64,000 nt of DNA from Azolla caroliniana (lineage: Eukaryota; Polypodiophyta), in the NCBI GenBank assembly GCA_043228905.1, contig JBHGNT010000001.1, forward strand, positions 3,348,001-3,412,000. Reading direction: 5' to 3'. Numbering within the stretch: the stretch's first letter is position 1; every line of letters starts with the position of its first letter. Below are positions 48,017-59,018 of the stretch, one piece after another. The position numbers and the translations under genes are program-made. The notes below the pieces were generated by a model. The model saw only the letters and a list, made by a program, of their open reading frames with translations. It searched no databases and was not told the DNA's origin.

Positions 48017-51000
48017 TCGGCATGGGATGTCTCTCCAGTCCGATCCTCTTCCGGCATGCTTCCAGCTTGTCGGGTGTGAGCACCTTGGTCAGCATATCTG
48101 ACCCGTTCTCGTCCGTGTGGACCTTCGTCAGCTCGAACTCCTTGTCTTCTATCCTTTCCCGGATCCAGTGATATCTTCGCTGGATGTGCTTCGTCCGGGA
48201 GTGATAAGCCGCGTTCTTCGCAAGGTGGATGGCACTCTGACTGTCGCAGTAGAGTCGGTACTCCTCCTGCTGGATACCGAGCTCTCTAATGAAGTCCTTC
48301 ATCCATATTATTTCCTTGCCGGCTTCAACAGCTGCCATGTACTCCGCCTCCGTGGTTGACAACGCAACCGTCTTCTGCAGCCTCGACTGCCACGAAACGG
48401 CTCCCCCTGCATAGGTCATCACATACCCTGATGTGGACCGGCTGGTATCTGCATCAGCCGACATATCCGAATCGGTGAAGCCGTCGAGTTCAGGCTTACC
48501 GGAGCCGAATCGGAGGCACACGTTTGTCGTGCCCTTCAGGTATCGGAGTATCCACTTGACCGCGTTCCAATGCTCTTTGCCGGGATTGCTCATGTACCGG
48601 CTCACCACTCCGACTGCGTATCCAATGTCTGGTCTTGTACACACCATTGCGTACATCAAGCTTCCGACAGCAGAGGCATATGGTACTTTCATCATGTCCT
48701 CCTTCTCAGCCTTTGTCTTGGGGCTTTGCTTGCTGGACAACTTGCAGTTTGCCGGGAGGGTCGATCCGACCGGTCTTGCTTCCGACATGTTGAACCGTTT
48801 AAGCACCTTTGTCACGTACTTTTCCTGTGACAGCCACAACTGCTTCTTGCTCCGGTTCCGGATGATGTGCATCCCTAGTATTTGTCTCGCCGGGCCCAAG
48901 TCCTTCATTGAGAAGGTTCGGTGAAGAGCCTTCTTCAGCATCCGTATCTTGACCTGGTCCCGTCCGACGATCAACATGTCGTCCACGTACAGGAGGAGTA
49001 TTAGAGAGTCTCCTCCTTCAAACTTCTTCACAAACACGCAGTGATCAGACTGCGTTTTGTGGTACCCTTCGTCGGTCATGAAGGAGTCGAACTTCCGGTA
49101 CCATTGCCGGGGAGCCTGCTTCAGTCCGTAAAGGCTCTTCTTCAACCGGCATACCAGGTGCTCCTTCCCTTTCTTCTCGAATCCTTCCGGTTGCTGCATG
49201 TAGATCTCTTCTTCGAGGTCACCGTGAAGGAATGCCGTCTTCACGTCCATCTGTTCTACCTCGAGGTCCATGCTTGCTGCTATGCTCAGCACCGTCCGGA
49301 TGGAGGTCATCTTCACTACCGGGGCAAATATCTCGTCGAAGTCGACGCCCTTCTTTTGCTGAAACCCCTTCACCACGATCCTGGCTTTGTATCTCGGGGG
49401 GTTTCCGGCATCTCCCGGTTTCAGCTTGAACACCCACTTGTTTCGAAGTGCCCGCTTTCCTTTCGGCAACTCCACAAGTTCATATGTGTGATTCTCATGC
49501 AGGGAATCCATCTCGTCCTGCATGGCACTCAACCACCTGCGGCTCTGGGTGTCATGTTTTGCTTCTTCAAAACTTTCCGGCTCCCCCTCGTCTGTTAGCA
49601 GCACGTGCTCTGGTTCCGGAAATCTCCGGGGGGCCCTTCTCTCTCTTAGAGGATATCTCCGTTCGGGAGCTTCGGTAACCGGTTCTTCCGATTCTTCTTC
49701 TTCATCGGAATCCATTTCGGGATCGGGGCCGGTTCCGGTATCATTTTCATCTTCTTCGGCCGGTTCTGTTTCTTCACCGTCTTCGGCCGGATCCTCGAGT
49801 GCTAACCGGTCCCTTGCCGGTCGGGACTGCTCCTCGTAGAGTTGATCCTCACCGGTCGACTTTGAGCTCTTCATCTTCTTCTCCGACTCCCAGTCGGCGA
49901 GTGTCTTGTCCTCCATGAAGATGATGTCTCGACTCCTGAATATCTTCTTGTCGACCGGGTCCCATACTCGGTAGCCGAACTCGTCGTCACCGTAACCGAG
50001 GAATATGCATGGCCGGGTCTTTGGATCTAGCTTTCCTCTCCGGTCCTTTGCCACATGCACGTATGCGAGACACCCGAACACCTTCAGATGCCGGTAGGAT
50101 ACTTCCCTACCGGTCCACACTCTCTGCGGCGTGTCTCCGTCCAAAGGTACTGAGGGTGATCTGTTTATCACGTATGTCGCCGTCGACATCGCCTCAGCCC
50201 AAAACCCCTTGGGTAATTTCGCATGCGCCAGCATACTCCGGACCCTCTCCATTATGGTCCGGTTCATCCTCTCGGCCAGCCCGTTCAGTTCCGGCGTCTT
50301 CGGCACAGTAAACTCGAGCCGGATTCCCTTCGAGCGACAGTACTCCTGGAACTGCCCCCGGTATTCCCCTCCGTTATCCGCTCGTATCGCTTTCAGCTTC
50401 TTGCCGGATTCCCTTTCCACTCTCGCGTGGAGTTCTTTGAAGACGGACAACACTTGGTCCTTTGTCTTCAACGGTGCCGTCCACAGCTTCCGGCTGTGGT
50501 CATCAATGAATGTCACGAAGTACTGGGCTCCGCCATGTGACTTCGTTTCTACCTGACACACATCAGTGTGCACCAGCTCCAATGGTGCGCTACGTCTCGT
50601 CGGTGGCCTTGAGTGGAAGGAGGTCCGGTTTTGCTTACCGGCCAGGCAGTCGGTGCACTTCTCCAGGTGCACATGCTTCACTGGAATAAGGTTGTCTTCT
50701 GCAAGCCTCTTCATCCCCTTCTCACTCATGTGGCACAGTCTCTTGTGCCACAGCTCACCGGCAGTGTCGGCTGCCACGTTCAGCTCCTCCGGACAGAGCC
50801 GGGAATTCATCAGGTACAGGGTGTTGACCTTCCGGGCCCGAGCCACTATCAGGCTCCCTTTGCTGAACTTCATGACACCGTTCCGGATGCTACCCGTGTA
50901 GCCTTCATCGTCTAGCCTCCCGGCCGAAATCAGGTTCAATCGAACCTCCGGAACGTGTCGAACATCCTTCAGCAGCATTTTGCATCCGGTCGGGGTTGTC

Positions 51001-52088
51001 AACCACACGTCTCCTATGCCGGCAATCCGGCACGTACCTTCATTCCCCATCCGAACACAGCCATGCTCACCGGCTGTGTAGGATGAGAAGTATCTTCTCT
51101 CCGGGGTCAGGTGGAACGATGCTCCGGAATCGACCACCCAGGTCGTCTCATCGCCGGCTACGTTTAGTTCACATTCTTCGGTGATGAGCATGATTTCTTC
51201 CTCACTTGCCGCGAGTGCCGTTGTTCCTTTCCGGTCCTGCCCTCGCCGATCCGGACCTCTCCGGTCCGTGGCTCCCCGGTATGCACCGTTTCTCTCCGGT
51301 GACTTCTTCGAATCGGTGTCGTCGGCTCCGTTGTCCTTTCGGTAATGCCGACAATTCTTCCGGAAGTGCCCCGGCTTCCCACAGTGGAAGCATGTGGGCC
51401 TTCCTCTTGACTGCGACCGGGTCCCCGACTTCTCCCGTCTTTGCGGACTCCGGTTCCACTGTCTTCCCCGTTCCGATTCGGTAAGCAGCGCCTTCGAGTC
51501 GGAGACCGGTTCTTTATCTCTCCGACGCGCTTCTTCATTCAAAATACTTGTCTTTACCGTTTGTAGAGACAAGTTATCTTCGGTGCAGGAGGTGCTGAGA
51601 GTCACCACCAAGTTCTCCCAGCTGTCCGGCAATGTACACATCAGGATGATGGCTTGCATTGCATCCTCCAACGGGAACTTGATCGCCGCAAGCTGGTTCA
51701 CGAATCCCATGAACGTGCTTACGTGTTCCACCATACTCTCGCCATCCCGGTACTTGAGGTTCACTATCTTCCTCATCAGGGAGGTCCGGTTCAACGCATT
51801 CTTCCTCTCATAGAGGCCCGACAGCTTCCGCCACATCTCATATGCGTTGGTGTCGTTCGCCACATGCTGTAGAACGCTTACATCGACATATTGTCGGATC
51901 GTCGCTACGGCTTTCCGGTTCAGGAGCTTCCACTCCGACTCAAGTACCCCCTTCGGTATTTCCGACCTGTCAATCGGTTCGTACAGGTCCCGAACAATCA
52001 GAAGATCCTCCATCTTGATCTTCCAGTCGGCGTAATTCTGCGCATTCAGCACCATCATGCCCGGAGACCCACTACCGGCGCCTTCCAT
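48012..52088 (-). CDS. Copia-2 gag-pol polyprotein, intact
   Basis: A single frame of 1,358 residues. I chose the ATG at 52,088, just after the primer site; the frame also extends into the LTR. In order: UBN2-type gag (1-200); zinc knuckle CFHCGKPGHFRKNC (233-246); aspartic protease DSGAS (320-324); pre-integrase zinc region with GELWHKRLCHMSEKG and CTDCLAGK (444-485); integrase core with D509, D571 and E606 (D-x35-E for the last pair); reverse transcriptase with DVKTAFLHGDL (948-958) and YVDD (1034-1037); RNase H with D1206, E1249 and D1282. Order PR-INT-RT-RH defines Ty1/Copia. No stop, frameshift or missing catalytic residue is visible. The domain lengths are normal, so the protein should be functional if expressed. 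Confidence 0.96.
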   Translation of the reverse strand: MEGAGSGSPGMMVLNAQNYADWKIKMEDLLIVRDLYEPIDRSEIPKGVLESEWKLLNRKAVATIRQYVDVSVLQHVANDTNAYEMWRKLSGLYERKNALNRTSLMRKIVNLKYRDGESMVEHVSTFMGFVNQLAAIKFPLEDAMQAIILMCTLPDSWENLVVTLSTSCTEDNLSLQTVKTSILNEEARRRDKEPVSDSKALLTESERGRQWNRSPQRREKSGTRSQSRGRPTCFHCGKPGHFRKNCRHYRKDNGADDTDSKKSPERNGAYRGATDRRGPDRRGQDRKGTTALAASEEEIMLITEECELNVAGDETTWVVDSGASFHLTPERRYFSSYTAGEHGCVRMGNEGTCRIAGIGDVWLTTPTGCKMLLKDVRHVPEVRLNLISAGRLDDEGYTGSIRNGVMKFSKGSLIVARARKVNTLYLMNSRLCPEELNVAADTAGELWHKRLCHMSEKGMKRLAEDNLIPVKHVHLEKCTDCLAGKQNRTSFHSRPPTRRSAPLELVHTDVCQVETKSHGGAQYFVTFIDDHSRKLWTAPLKTKDQVLSVFKELHARVERESGKKLKAIRADNGGEYRGQFQEYCRSKGIRLEFTVPKTPELNGLAERMNRTIMERVRSMLAHAKLPKGFWAEAMSTATYVINRSPSVPLDGDTPQRVWTGREVSYRHLKVFGCLAYVHVAKDRRGKLDPKTRPCIFLGYGDDEFGYRVWDPVDKKIFRSRDIIFMEDKTLADWESEKKMKSSKSTGEDQLYEEQSRPARDRLALEDPAEDGEETEPAEEDENDTGTGPDPEMDSDEEEESEEPVTEAPERRYPLRERRAPRRFPEPEHVLLTDEGEPESFEEAKHDTQSRRWLSAMQDEMDSLHENHTYELVELPKGKRALRNKWVFKLKPGDAGNPPRYKARIVVKGFQQKKGVDFDEIFAPVVKMTSIRTVLSIAASMDLEVEQMDVKTAFLHGDLEEEIYMQQPEGFEKKGKEHLVCRLKKSLYGLKQAPRQWYRKFDSFMTDEGYHKTQSDHCVFVKKFEGGDSLILLLYVDDMLIVGRDQVKIRMLKKALHRTFSMKDLGPARQILGMHIIRNRSKKQLWLSQEKYVTKVLKRFNMSEARPVGSTLPANCKLSSKQSPKTKAEKEDMMKVPYASAVGSLMYAMVCTRPDIGYAVGVVSRYMSNPGKEHWNAVKWILRYLKGTTNVCLRFGSGKPELDGFTDSDMSADADTSRSTSGYVMTYAGGAVSWQSRLQKTVALSTTEAEYMAAVEAGKEIIWMKDFIRELGIQQEEYRLYCDSQSAIHLAKNAAYHSRTKHIQRRYHWIRERIEDKEFELTKVHTDENGSDMLTKVLTPDKLEACRKRIGLERHPMPK

Positions 52089-52104
52089 TTTCTGTGTTAC
52101 CGTC

Positions 52105-52116
52105 GCTCTGATACCA
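52105..52116 (-). promoter_or_regulatory. Copia-2 primer-binding site
   Basis: TGGTATCAGAGC on the minus strand, three bases inside the 5' LTR. Confidence 0.92.
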
Positions 52117-52119
52117 ATT

Positions 52120-52766
52120 TGTTGCAATTCCGTGCTCGGCCACAACCGAGGAACAGGATCGATTCGCAGAAAACGGGAAATACAAGAATGCACGAAGAAC
52201 AACAGAGAGAAGAGCACACAGGATGTTTACGTGGAAAACCCTAAATGGGAAAAAACCACGGGAGTCCTCTAACTCCAACTATCACTATACACAGAGATGT
52301 ACAATGGTGAGGCTACAAGGCAACAACCTTGAGCTCGCTGTCCTCGCCACAGGCGGCGGTATTACACAGAGGCAACGACCTCTTCGTCTCTCACTCTCTC
52401 TCTCGGCTGCTCTCACTTCTCATGAAAAATGAGCAACAACATAAAACTGTTTGCCCTAAGTCATATTTATACACATATGACTTTCGGGCTATTTACAAAT
52501 ATAGCCTCAAGGGCTCTTGGCAAACATATTCACAAATATGTCTCCGCATCCGGATCTCTCTCCGGGTACATTCATCATCCGGTTCCGTAACCGGGGTCTT
52601 CATCATCCGGTTCCGTAACCGGGGTCTTCATCATCCGGCTCCGTAACCGGGGTCTTCATCATCCGGTTCCGTAACCGGGGTCTTCATCATCCGGTTCCGT
52701 AACCGCAACCGGGCTTGCCGTCATTCATCTCCGGACATCCCATCCGGAGGGACCGAAATCCCAACA
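52120..52766 (-). repeat. Copia-2 5' LTR
   Basis: 647 bp; matches the other LTR except for five instead of four 28-bp units (CATCATCCGGTTCCGTAACC + GGGGTCTT). Confidence 0.95.
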
Positions 52767-52771
52767 GTATG

Positions 52772-53440
52772 AATGTACAAAATAGTGAGTACACGGAGGC
52801 AACGACCTCGGGCTCACGATCTTCACCACAGGCGGCGGTTACAACAGAGGCAACGACCTCGTTCTCTCTCTCTCCCTCTCTGTACAGTTACGCGCTCTCT
52901 CTTCTTCTTGCACCAACAAGGAAGAATGACCACCACAAAAAAACATGACTAAAAGTTTGCCCTAAGTCATATTTATACTAATATGACTTTTCGGCTATTT
53001 ACAAATGTAGCCACAATGGGCTCTCAGAAACATATTTACGAATATGTCTCTTCCTCCGGTTCATACCGGTTCTGCACCATCCGGCTCTCCGTAGCCGGGT
53101 ACTCCTCATCCGATTCACACCGGGCCTGTATCATCCGGCTCTCCGTAGCCGGGTACTACTCATCCAGTTCACACCGGGCATGTATCATCCAGCTCTCTGT
53201 AGTCAGGTACTCCTCATCCGGTTCACACCGGGCCTGTATCATCCGGCTCTCCGTAGCCAGGTACTCCTCATCCGGTTCACACCGGGCCTGTATCATCCGG
53301 CTCTCCGTAGCCAGGTACTCCTCATCCGGTTCACACTGGGTCTGTATCATCCGGCTCTCCGTAGCCAGGTACTCCTCATACCGTTTGTTCGTCGGCACTG
53401 TTCTTCTCCCTTCCCATCCGGAGGGACCTGTCTCCCAACA
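52772..53440 (-). repeat. Copia-1 5' LTR, outer part, with six-unit VNTR
   Basis: Continues the Copia-1 5' LTR after the Copia-2 insertion. It carries six 54-bp units (53,055-53,378) against eight in the 3' LTR. AGACT follows at 53,441. Confidence 0.93.
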
Positions 53441-53445
53441 AGACT

Positions 53446-53695
53446 AACCCATGCCTTTTACGACTATGCTTTTGGAATTGCAATGGATACCCATGGAATG
53501 CGGGATTTGGCCGAGACGAGTTCACCGATGACTCGGATATCACACTTCTTGCTGAAACATGGGAGCATGATACTTAAAGGATTCAAGGTTTAGGAAACTA
53601 TAATGTACACTCTTTGATATGAAAGAAAAATCCAAGACAAAGAAGAGGACAAGGAGGGATTGCATGTTTGATTAAGAAGGAAATAGAGAAATATG
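53446..53695 (+). pseudogene. LINE-B ORF2 start (endonuclease), split from ORF1 by Copia-1
   Basis: Directly after the Copia-1 target duplication the plus strand reads LRLCFWNCNGYPW, then DITLLAETWEHD, and after stops GQGGIACLIKKEIEKY. The WNCNG and LxET blocks are the first two motifs of APE-type LINE endonucleases. Position after ORF1 and in the same orientation fits one LINE. It ends where the LTR of Copia-3 begins. Confidence 0.65.
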
Positions 53696-54074
53696 TGTTA
53701 GTTGTTGAGAATCAAGCTCAACTTGGTCTAGTGTGTGAACTCACCTTGAGAGTGAATAGACACTCAAACGGTCAAGAGTCACCATTATGTCACCTCTTTG
53801 TATTCTAGCATTTAGTATGAGTCATAGAATCATATTCTATGACACATAACTTATGAGCTTTCACATTCCCCATGCTCCATGAGTCTTGTAGTTAATGAAG
53901 AGAGAGGGTGACTATATAAAGCACCCTCCTCCCACCTTGTATTGAGTTGAGTCTTTCTCCTTTGTTAATATACTTTTACCTTGCGTATTCTCTGTGTCTT
54001 ATTCCTTGTCTCTCTCACTCACTCACTCTCTCTCTCTCTCATACACACACCTAAATCATATATGATTCTTTACA
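53696..54074 (+). repeat. Copia-3 5' LTR
   Basis: Starts TGTTAGTTGTTGAG and ends TTCTTTACA directly before the primer site. A TATA box ACTATATAAAG lies at about 53,912 and a CT-rich tract near the end. The 3' LTR is outside the window, so the left boundary is an estimate to within a few bases. Confidence 0.7.
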
Positions 54075-54086
54075 TGGTATTAGAGC
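54075..54086 (+). promoter_or_regulatory. Copia-3 primer-binding site
   Basis: TGGTATTAGAGC, one mismatch to the initiator tRNA-Met site TGGTATCAGAGC. Confidence 0.8.
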
Positions 54087-54230
54087 GATTTGGTAGCTCG
54101 ATCTAGCCCATTCGCCTCATCGTGATCGTGTGTTGTGCTCTACGTCGACGACCAAGAACCAGCTCATCGCCATCGTAGCTTCGCTACATAGCTCGCATTC
54201 TAAGAGAGAAGAAGAAGAAGAATTGACATA

Positions 54231-54670
54231 ATGAATACTCAAATGGGGAGCGCTCTCCCTACCGAGAAGTTGGATCGAAACAACTTCGCATTTTGGGAGT
54301 ACAAGATGCACCAATACCTTGTCGGACAAGGCTATTGGAGCTACATCAAAGGAGCGCATGAAGACCGACTTACCGAAGCGGCTCCCGGATATGCGACATG
54401 GGAGCAAGCCACAAGCCGTGTGATGTATTGCTTGGCGACATGTGTTCATGATCACATGCTCGGATACATTCGCGAAGCCAAGACGCCGAAGGAGGCATGG
54501 GAAAACCTACGAAAGATTTTCGCGGCGAATACAACCACAAGATGGCTTCAACTCCGCCAAGAGTTGAACAACATTCAACAAAGGTACATGTCGATTACGA
54601 CATACACCTCGAAGATCAAGGAGCTTTGCGATTCGCTCGGCTCAATAAGCGTAAATATCGCATGAGATGG
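54231..54670 (+). pseudogene. Copia-3 gag, first part, interrupted by Gypsy-A
   Basis: MNTQMGSALPTEKLDRNNFA begins a UBN2/copia-type gag with WEYKMHQYLVGQGYW, AWENLRKIF and LQLRQELNNI. A TGA at 54,663 lies next to the Gypsy-A insertion. After Gypsy-A the same gag continues at 63,827 (MVQICLGGLAPRFGAM), so this is one gene split by insertion. The remainder lies beyond the window. Confidence 0.85.
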
Positions 54671-55082
54671 TGTTGTCCGCCGGAATAGTAACCGATGGAC
54701 AAGAGCATATCAATAAGAAATAATATAAGATCATAACGCGTGTAACGGTTCATGCAGGAAGCTTGAACGGCTAAATAGAAACTGCGTATATAAAGGGCAG
54801 AAAACCTCTGATAGAGGGGGCGTGTATTTTAGAATGTAAAGAAGCGTATCGTAATAGAATTCTATCTTCTTTGAAAGTTTGTGTATAGAATACCTGAGCA
54901 TGTAAGAACGTGAGTGTAACCATTGCTAAGGAGTAGGTTGTAGTCGTCTCCCTTATACGTTGATAGGTTACGGGGAACATTCCCCTACGCATTACGCATA
55001 GACGCCACCATTCGGTGTTTCACAATCACTTGGAGATCTAGGTCGAAGGAGTGACCGCAGACCGTGTTCCTAATCGGTAACA
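54671..55082 (+). repeat. Gypsy-A left LTR
   Basis: 412 bp with TATA box GTATATAAAGG at about 54,787. It lacks about 25 bp (near 54,890) that the right LTR has. A possible primer site (TTTTGGCACGC/TTGGTGATC) follows at 55,085. Confidence 0.9.
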
Positions 55083-55136
55083 CTTTTGGCACGCTTGGTG
55101 ATCTGTGTCTTCTCATAGACGAACAACGACGAATGG

Positions 55137-58100
55137 ATGTTTAGCCACAGATGCCCCAGAGAACCAACACGACAAGACCGGCCAATCACAAGGTCCGTCA
55201 CACGCCAGGCAGAGGAATGCGCACGGCAAAAGCCTTGTCTTAGCGACCTCAGTACTACCTGCCGTGATTACAAAGGTGATTCTTCGCTCTCCAAATACCT
55301 TGACGATACGCGGGGAGCACGCTCACCACAGCCACCCTGTGGTCTTTCCCGACCCGCCGTAGCCCCCAACATGGCCTTTGCATATCCCCGCTTTAACGCC
55401 GATACTGACGCCGCAACCCATATTCGCATGTTCCTTAATGTCTGGAATGCGAACCACATGGCGCAGAGCCTTTCGGAGGCGGTAGCGCACCAGTCGAAAA
55501 TGACGGAGTTCGGGTTAACATTGGATGGGCGAGTGACGTTTTGGCATTCATAGATGGATTTACCAGCAATCACAACCTTCGATCAATTGCAGTCTGCTTT
55601 CTTGCAGTTCTTCCATCGGAGGGTTCTACAACGCGAAATCCTCGGACAGTTCTACATGATTAAGCAACTGCCGACCGAGACGATCGCTGACTTCAACTTA
55701 CGTTTCCAAAATTTACGGCAGAAACTAGAACGGAGCCCCGCGGAGGACGAGGCTCGAGAGACATTTCTGGCAGCATTACGCCGACCCATACGAGCAACAC
55801 TCAACAACAATAGCGTGAAAGGGGAAATGACGGATATGGTCATTGAACGAGCGTTACTGCTCGAGTTGGACGACGAGAAGGAAAGGTTTTCTATGTCCTC
55901 CTTACGACAAGCGTTACCCCAGGACGAGGAACGCCAGTTTCGTCAAGCAATCCAGTGCACGATTTGCTTGAACTCGGGGCATTCCGCAATGGAGTGCAAC
56001 ATGCGAATCCACTGCCCAATTTGCCACTCGAAGGCTCACATAGTCGAACAATGCGAATACAATATGTTGAACAGAGCCGCTCCCACAGTCCGCAGCATGG
56101 ACACACAGTGTCCCCCACGCCGTACTAAACAAAGTAGGCAAGAAGACCGACCACGGTATATGGATCGCAACCCACGTGACGACCGACACCACCAGAATCG
56201 CCGAAATCACAACGATTCCGAGGAAGTCGAACTAGAGGATGAGGATTATCGCGGACATCCGAGTTATGCTAAAGGGGGTCGGCGCTATGAGAATAACCAG
56301 CCGACAAACAAACGTGGCGGCTTTAATGGTTATCGTGGGAAGCCGCAGCAATATCGAGATCACCGGCGTTACGACGAAAGCTCGGGAGATGAGCGACACC
56401 AACAACCACGACGGGACCAACAACAACCACCACATGCGTTCTGACAAACAAGGCCGGACCGTGAGGAGCAAGTCGCACCAGCGGATCGACACACACCACC
56501 AGGAGCCGAGAAGGGCGAATCAAGCATCCATTGTTTTATTTGTCAGCAGCCCAGACATTATGCAACGCAATCCCCAGCATGCAAGGGCAAGGGGCCCGCC
56601 ATCAATACGATTACGGCGGAAGTGCAACAAGTCACGACACGCCAGCAAACAAAAACGGTTGATTGGGCTGCGCAAGATGAGATACGACGACAAGCCCAAG
56701 CATGAGTGGAAAAAGCAAATGCGACCAATACAGAGCGCATGCGGAAGGAGCCGCGAATACAAGGGAGCGAGCGGAGGACGAAGGACCGGTCCCGGACCCC
56801 ATTTGGCAGGCATTAGCGGGCTGCGAGATAACGTTAACCATGGAGAAGCTGCTGCAGCTAGTTCCACGCTTCCGCCAGACCATGGAAGAACGGGTGACGG
56901 GCATACCCGGGGTGAGCGTTGCTACAAACCTTACAGACGTTAGCAACGGACTGCATGTAGTGGATCACCACAACTCGTTTATTACATTAATATTACACGG
57001 ACAAGAAATTATTGGATGTGTAATCGATGGTGGCTCAGGCGTCAATGTAATTAGCGCGAAAACTTGTGAGCAGTTAGGCATTTTAGAATGGGAGGCTTGC
57101 CCATTCTGGCTCCGAATGGCAGATACCCGCTCAGTACGACCATTGGGGTTAATTCGCAAGATAGGCATAATCGTGGGCGGACATCGTTTCGACATCTCGG
57201 CGGTCGTCCTCGCCTTGGACACCCCAGGGGCGTACCCAGTGCTTCTGGACCATGGCTTCGGGCGGCAAATATCAAGTAGAATTGGCAACACAAGTGTATG
57301 AGTTTCCGACACGGACGCACTAAGGTTCGCGTACCTACGGAAGGAAGCACGCCACACCCCAAGGGTATAACACCATTATACACAGAAGATATAAATATGT
57401 TGGCTGGGGTGCAGGATGCAGAATTAGAGGCATACCTAGATGAGCACCCTCGGATCATTCCACTGTTCGAAATCGACGTTATCGCAACCACTACAGAATA
57501 TGCCACGACCACTATTCTCCACGACGAGGCTTACGAACCAAACCCAGAGTCCATATTGGAACTCAGCAGAGCACAAGCGACATTCGAAAGGGAAATGGAA
57601 ATTTCACGACGAGTCACTGCCTCCGCCCTGGAAGAAGTAAATGTGGGTACGGAGTCGGAACCTCGTTTCCTCTCCATCGCAAAGGAATTAAGGCCGGACC
57701 AGAGAAACACGATGATCGCACTACTCAAGAAATATAAAGATGTGTTCGCTTGGGCTCACGAGGACATGAAGGGGTTAGATTCCAAGTTCTATAAGCATAA
57801 GATCAATTTAGCAACCGACGCAAAACCCGTCCAGCAGCGCCGCCACCGCATGAACCCGAACTACGCAACCCACGTAAAAGAAGAAATTGACAAGCCACAT
57901 GGTTAAGTCTGATAGTGGTCGTTCCAAAGGAAAACGGCAAAATACGGGTATGCATGGATAACCGAAAATTAAACGTCGTAACCATTATGGACGCATTCCC
58001 TTTACCATTCACCAATAGCGTACTGGACGCCATCGTAGGACATGAGATGTACAGTTTTTTAGATGGCTTCAGTGGGTATAACCAGGTACACATGCATCTC

Positions 58101-58351
58101 GAGGACCATGAAAAGACGACATTTGTCACGGACTGGGGAGTCTATGTGGCAGTCGTCATGATGTTCGGGCTAAAGACAACGCAGGCAACATTTCAACGGA
58201 CAATTACGGAGATCTTTGGGGAATACATTCCGGCGTTCATGCAAGTTTTTTTAGACGACTTTGCGGTATATGGGAGAACAATAGACCATTTTACGCACCT
58301 GCAACTGTGCCTGGAAGGTTGCCACACCGCACGCTTAAGCCTGAATCCCAC
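55137..58351 (+). pseudogene. Gypsy-A gag, protease and partial reverse transcriptase
   Basis: Gag (55,370-56,444) holds the capsid-like region (LQSAFLQFFHRRVLQREILG, ADFNLRFQNLRQ) and two zinc knuckles, CTICLNSGHSAMEC and CPICHSKAHIVEQC. A third, CFICQQPRHYATQSPAC, follows in another frame at about 56,540. The protease has IDGGSGVNVISAKTC (about 57,024). The reverse transcriptase has VVPKENGKIRVCMDNRKLN, FLDGFSGYNQV and catalytic FLDD (58,250). It ends at LSLNP where Gypsy-B is inserted. Lesions include a TAG at 55,551, frameshifts near 56,445 and 57,245, and stops near 57,276 and 57,904. RNase H and integrase are absent. Confidence 0.85.
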
Positions 58352-59016
58352 TGTCGTGAAGAAAACCGTCCCTAGGCAGAATCCGAGTTTAGCGTGTGTA
58401 AACCGGCTCTTACACGCGAGCACACTTTTCGTTGTATGGTAAGTAGGTAGGTACAAGTCGGCTGAGGAGAAATCCTAGGTAGCACACATTCGATAGGGAG
58501 AGAATCAAGGTGTATCTCTGTTCGAAAGGACAGAGAATTAATGTGATGTAACACATGATAACGGCCTCCCTCCTTGAGCTATAAAAGAGAGGGAGAGGAA
58601 TGAAAAGGGCATCGCGCGTAAGGGAGGACGAAGTGTTGCAGGACCGGGTGCCGAGCTCTTTTTTCTCCTCCGATCGTCGGTCTTTGAGTTCACTGCCTCT
58701 GCTTCGTGGACAACCCGTGCGCTTCAAGCAAAGGCTCTCCTCTTTTTGTTTCTTTGAGTCGAGTGTGTTCTGTCTGTGTGCGTGAGTAGGATCCCCGTGT
58801 CGGGTCCATCGCCGCCTTGTCGGTTGTAATTGTCAGAGTTTGCAATCTCTGAATATTGGAATCCACTGTTACTATAATTAATTAAGTGTGCCGTTTGTTA
58901 CTCTTTCCTTCTCCCTGTTGCGTGTCTGCAAGACTTCTCTCTCTCTCTCTCGCTCCTCGGTTCAAGGCCCCTGTGGTCCCGCCTCTTTCTGCACGCACGC
59001 GTGTAACAACGCGACA
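58352..59016 (+). repeat. Gypsy-B 5' LTR
   Basis: Inverted ends TGTCGTG..CGCGACA, TATA box CTATAAAAGAG at about 58,580, and a primer site three bases later. It begins in the middle of the conserved LSLNP region of the Gypsy-A reverse transcriptase, which confirms the boundary. Confidence 0.8.
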
Positions 59017-59018
59017 TA

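Larger units (their letters stand above)
47383..52766 (-). mobile_element. Copia-2, young and apparently intact Copia retrotransposon
   Basis: 5,384 bp flanked by GTATG (47,378-47,382 and 52,767-52,771), inserted in the Copia-1 5' LTR. All parts are present: 5' LTR 52,120-52,766, primer site TGGTATCAGAGC (52,116-52,105), one uninterrupted polyprotein (52,088-48,012), polypurine tract (48,015-48,002 region) and 3' LTR 47,383-48,001. By eye the LTRs are identical apart from one 28-bp VNTR unit, so it inserted recently. It may still be autonomous. Confidence 0.97.
42168..53440 (-). mobile_element. Copia-1, Ty1/Copia retrotransposon split by Copia-2
   Basis: The 5-bp duplications AGACT (42,163-42,167 and 53,441-53,445) fix both ends. 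Coding direction is minus: 3' LTR 42,168-43,132, polypurine tract just inside it, polyprotein 47,166-43,143, primer-binding site TGGTATCAGAGC (47,194-47,183), 5' LTR from 47,197. The 5' LTR is interrupted at 47,383 by Copia-2 and resumes at 52,772. Without the insert it is about 5.9 kb. Its LTRs differ by VNTR copy number and substitutions. Confidence 0.95.

Noticed and set aside
48117-51872. several plus-strand ORFs of 60-185 residues
   Set aside because: They are antisense shadows of the intact Copia-2 polyprotein.
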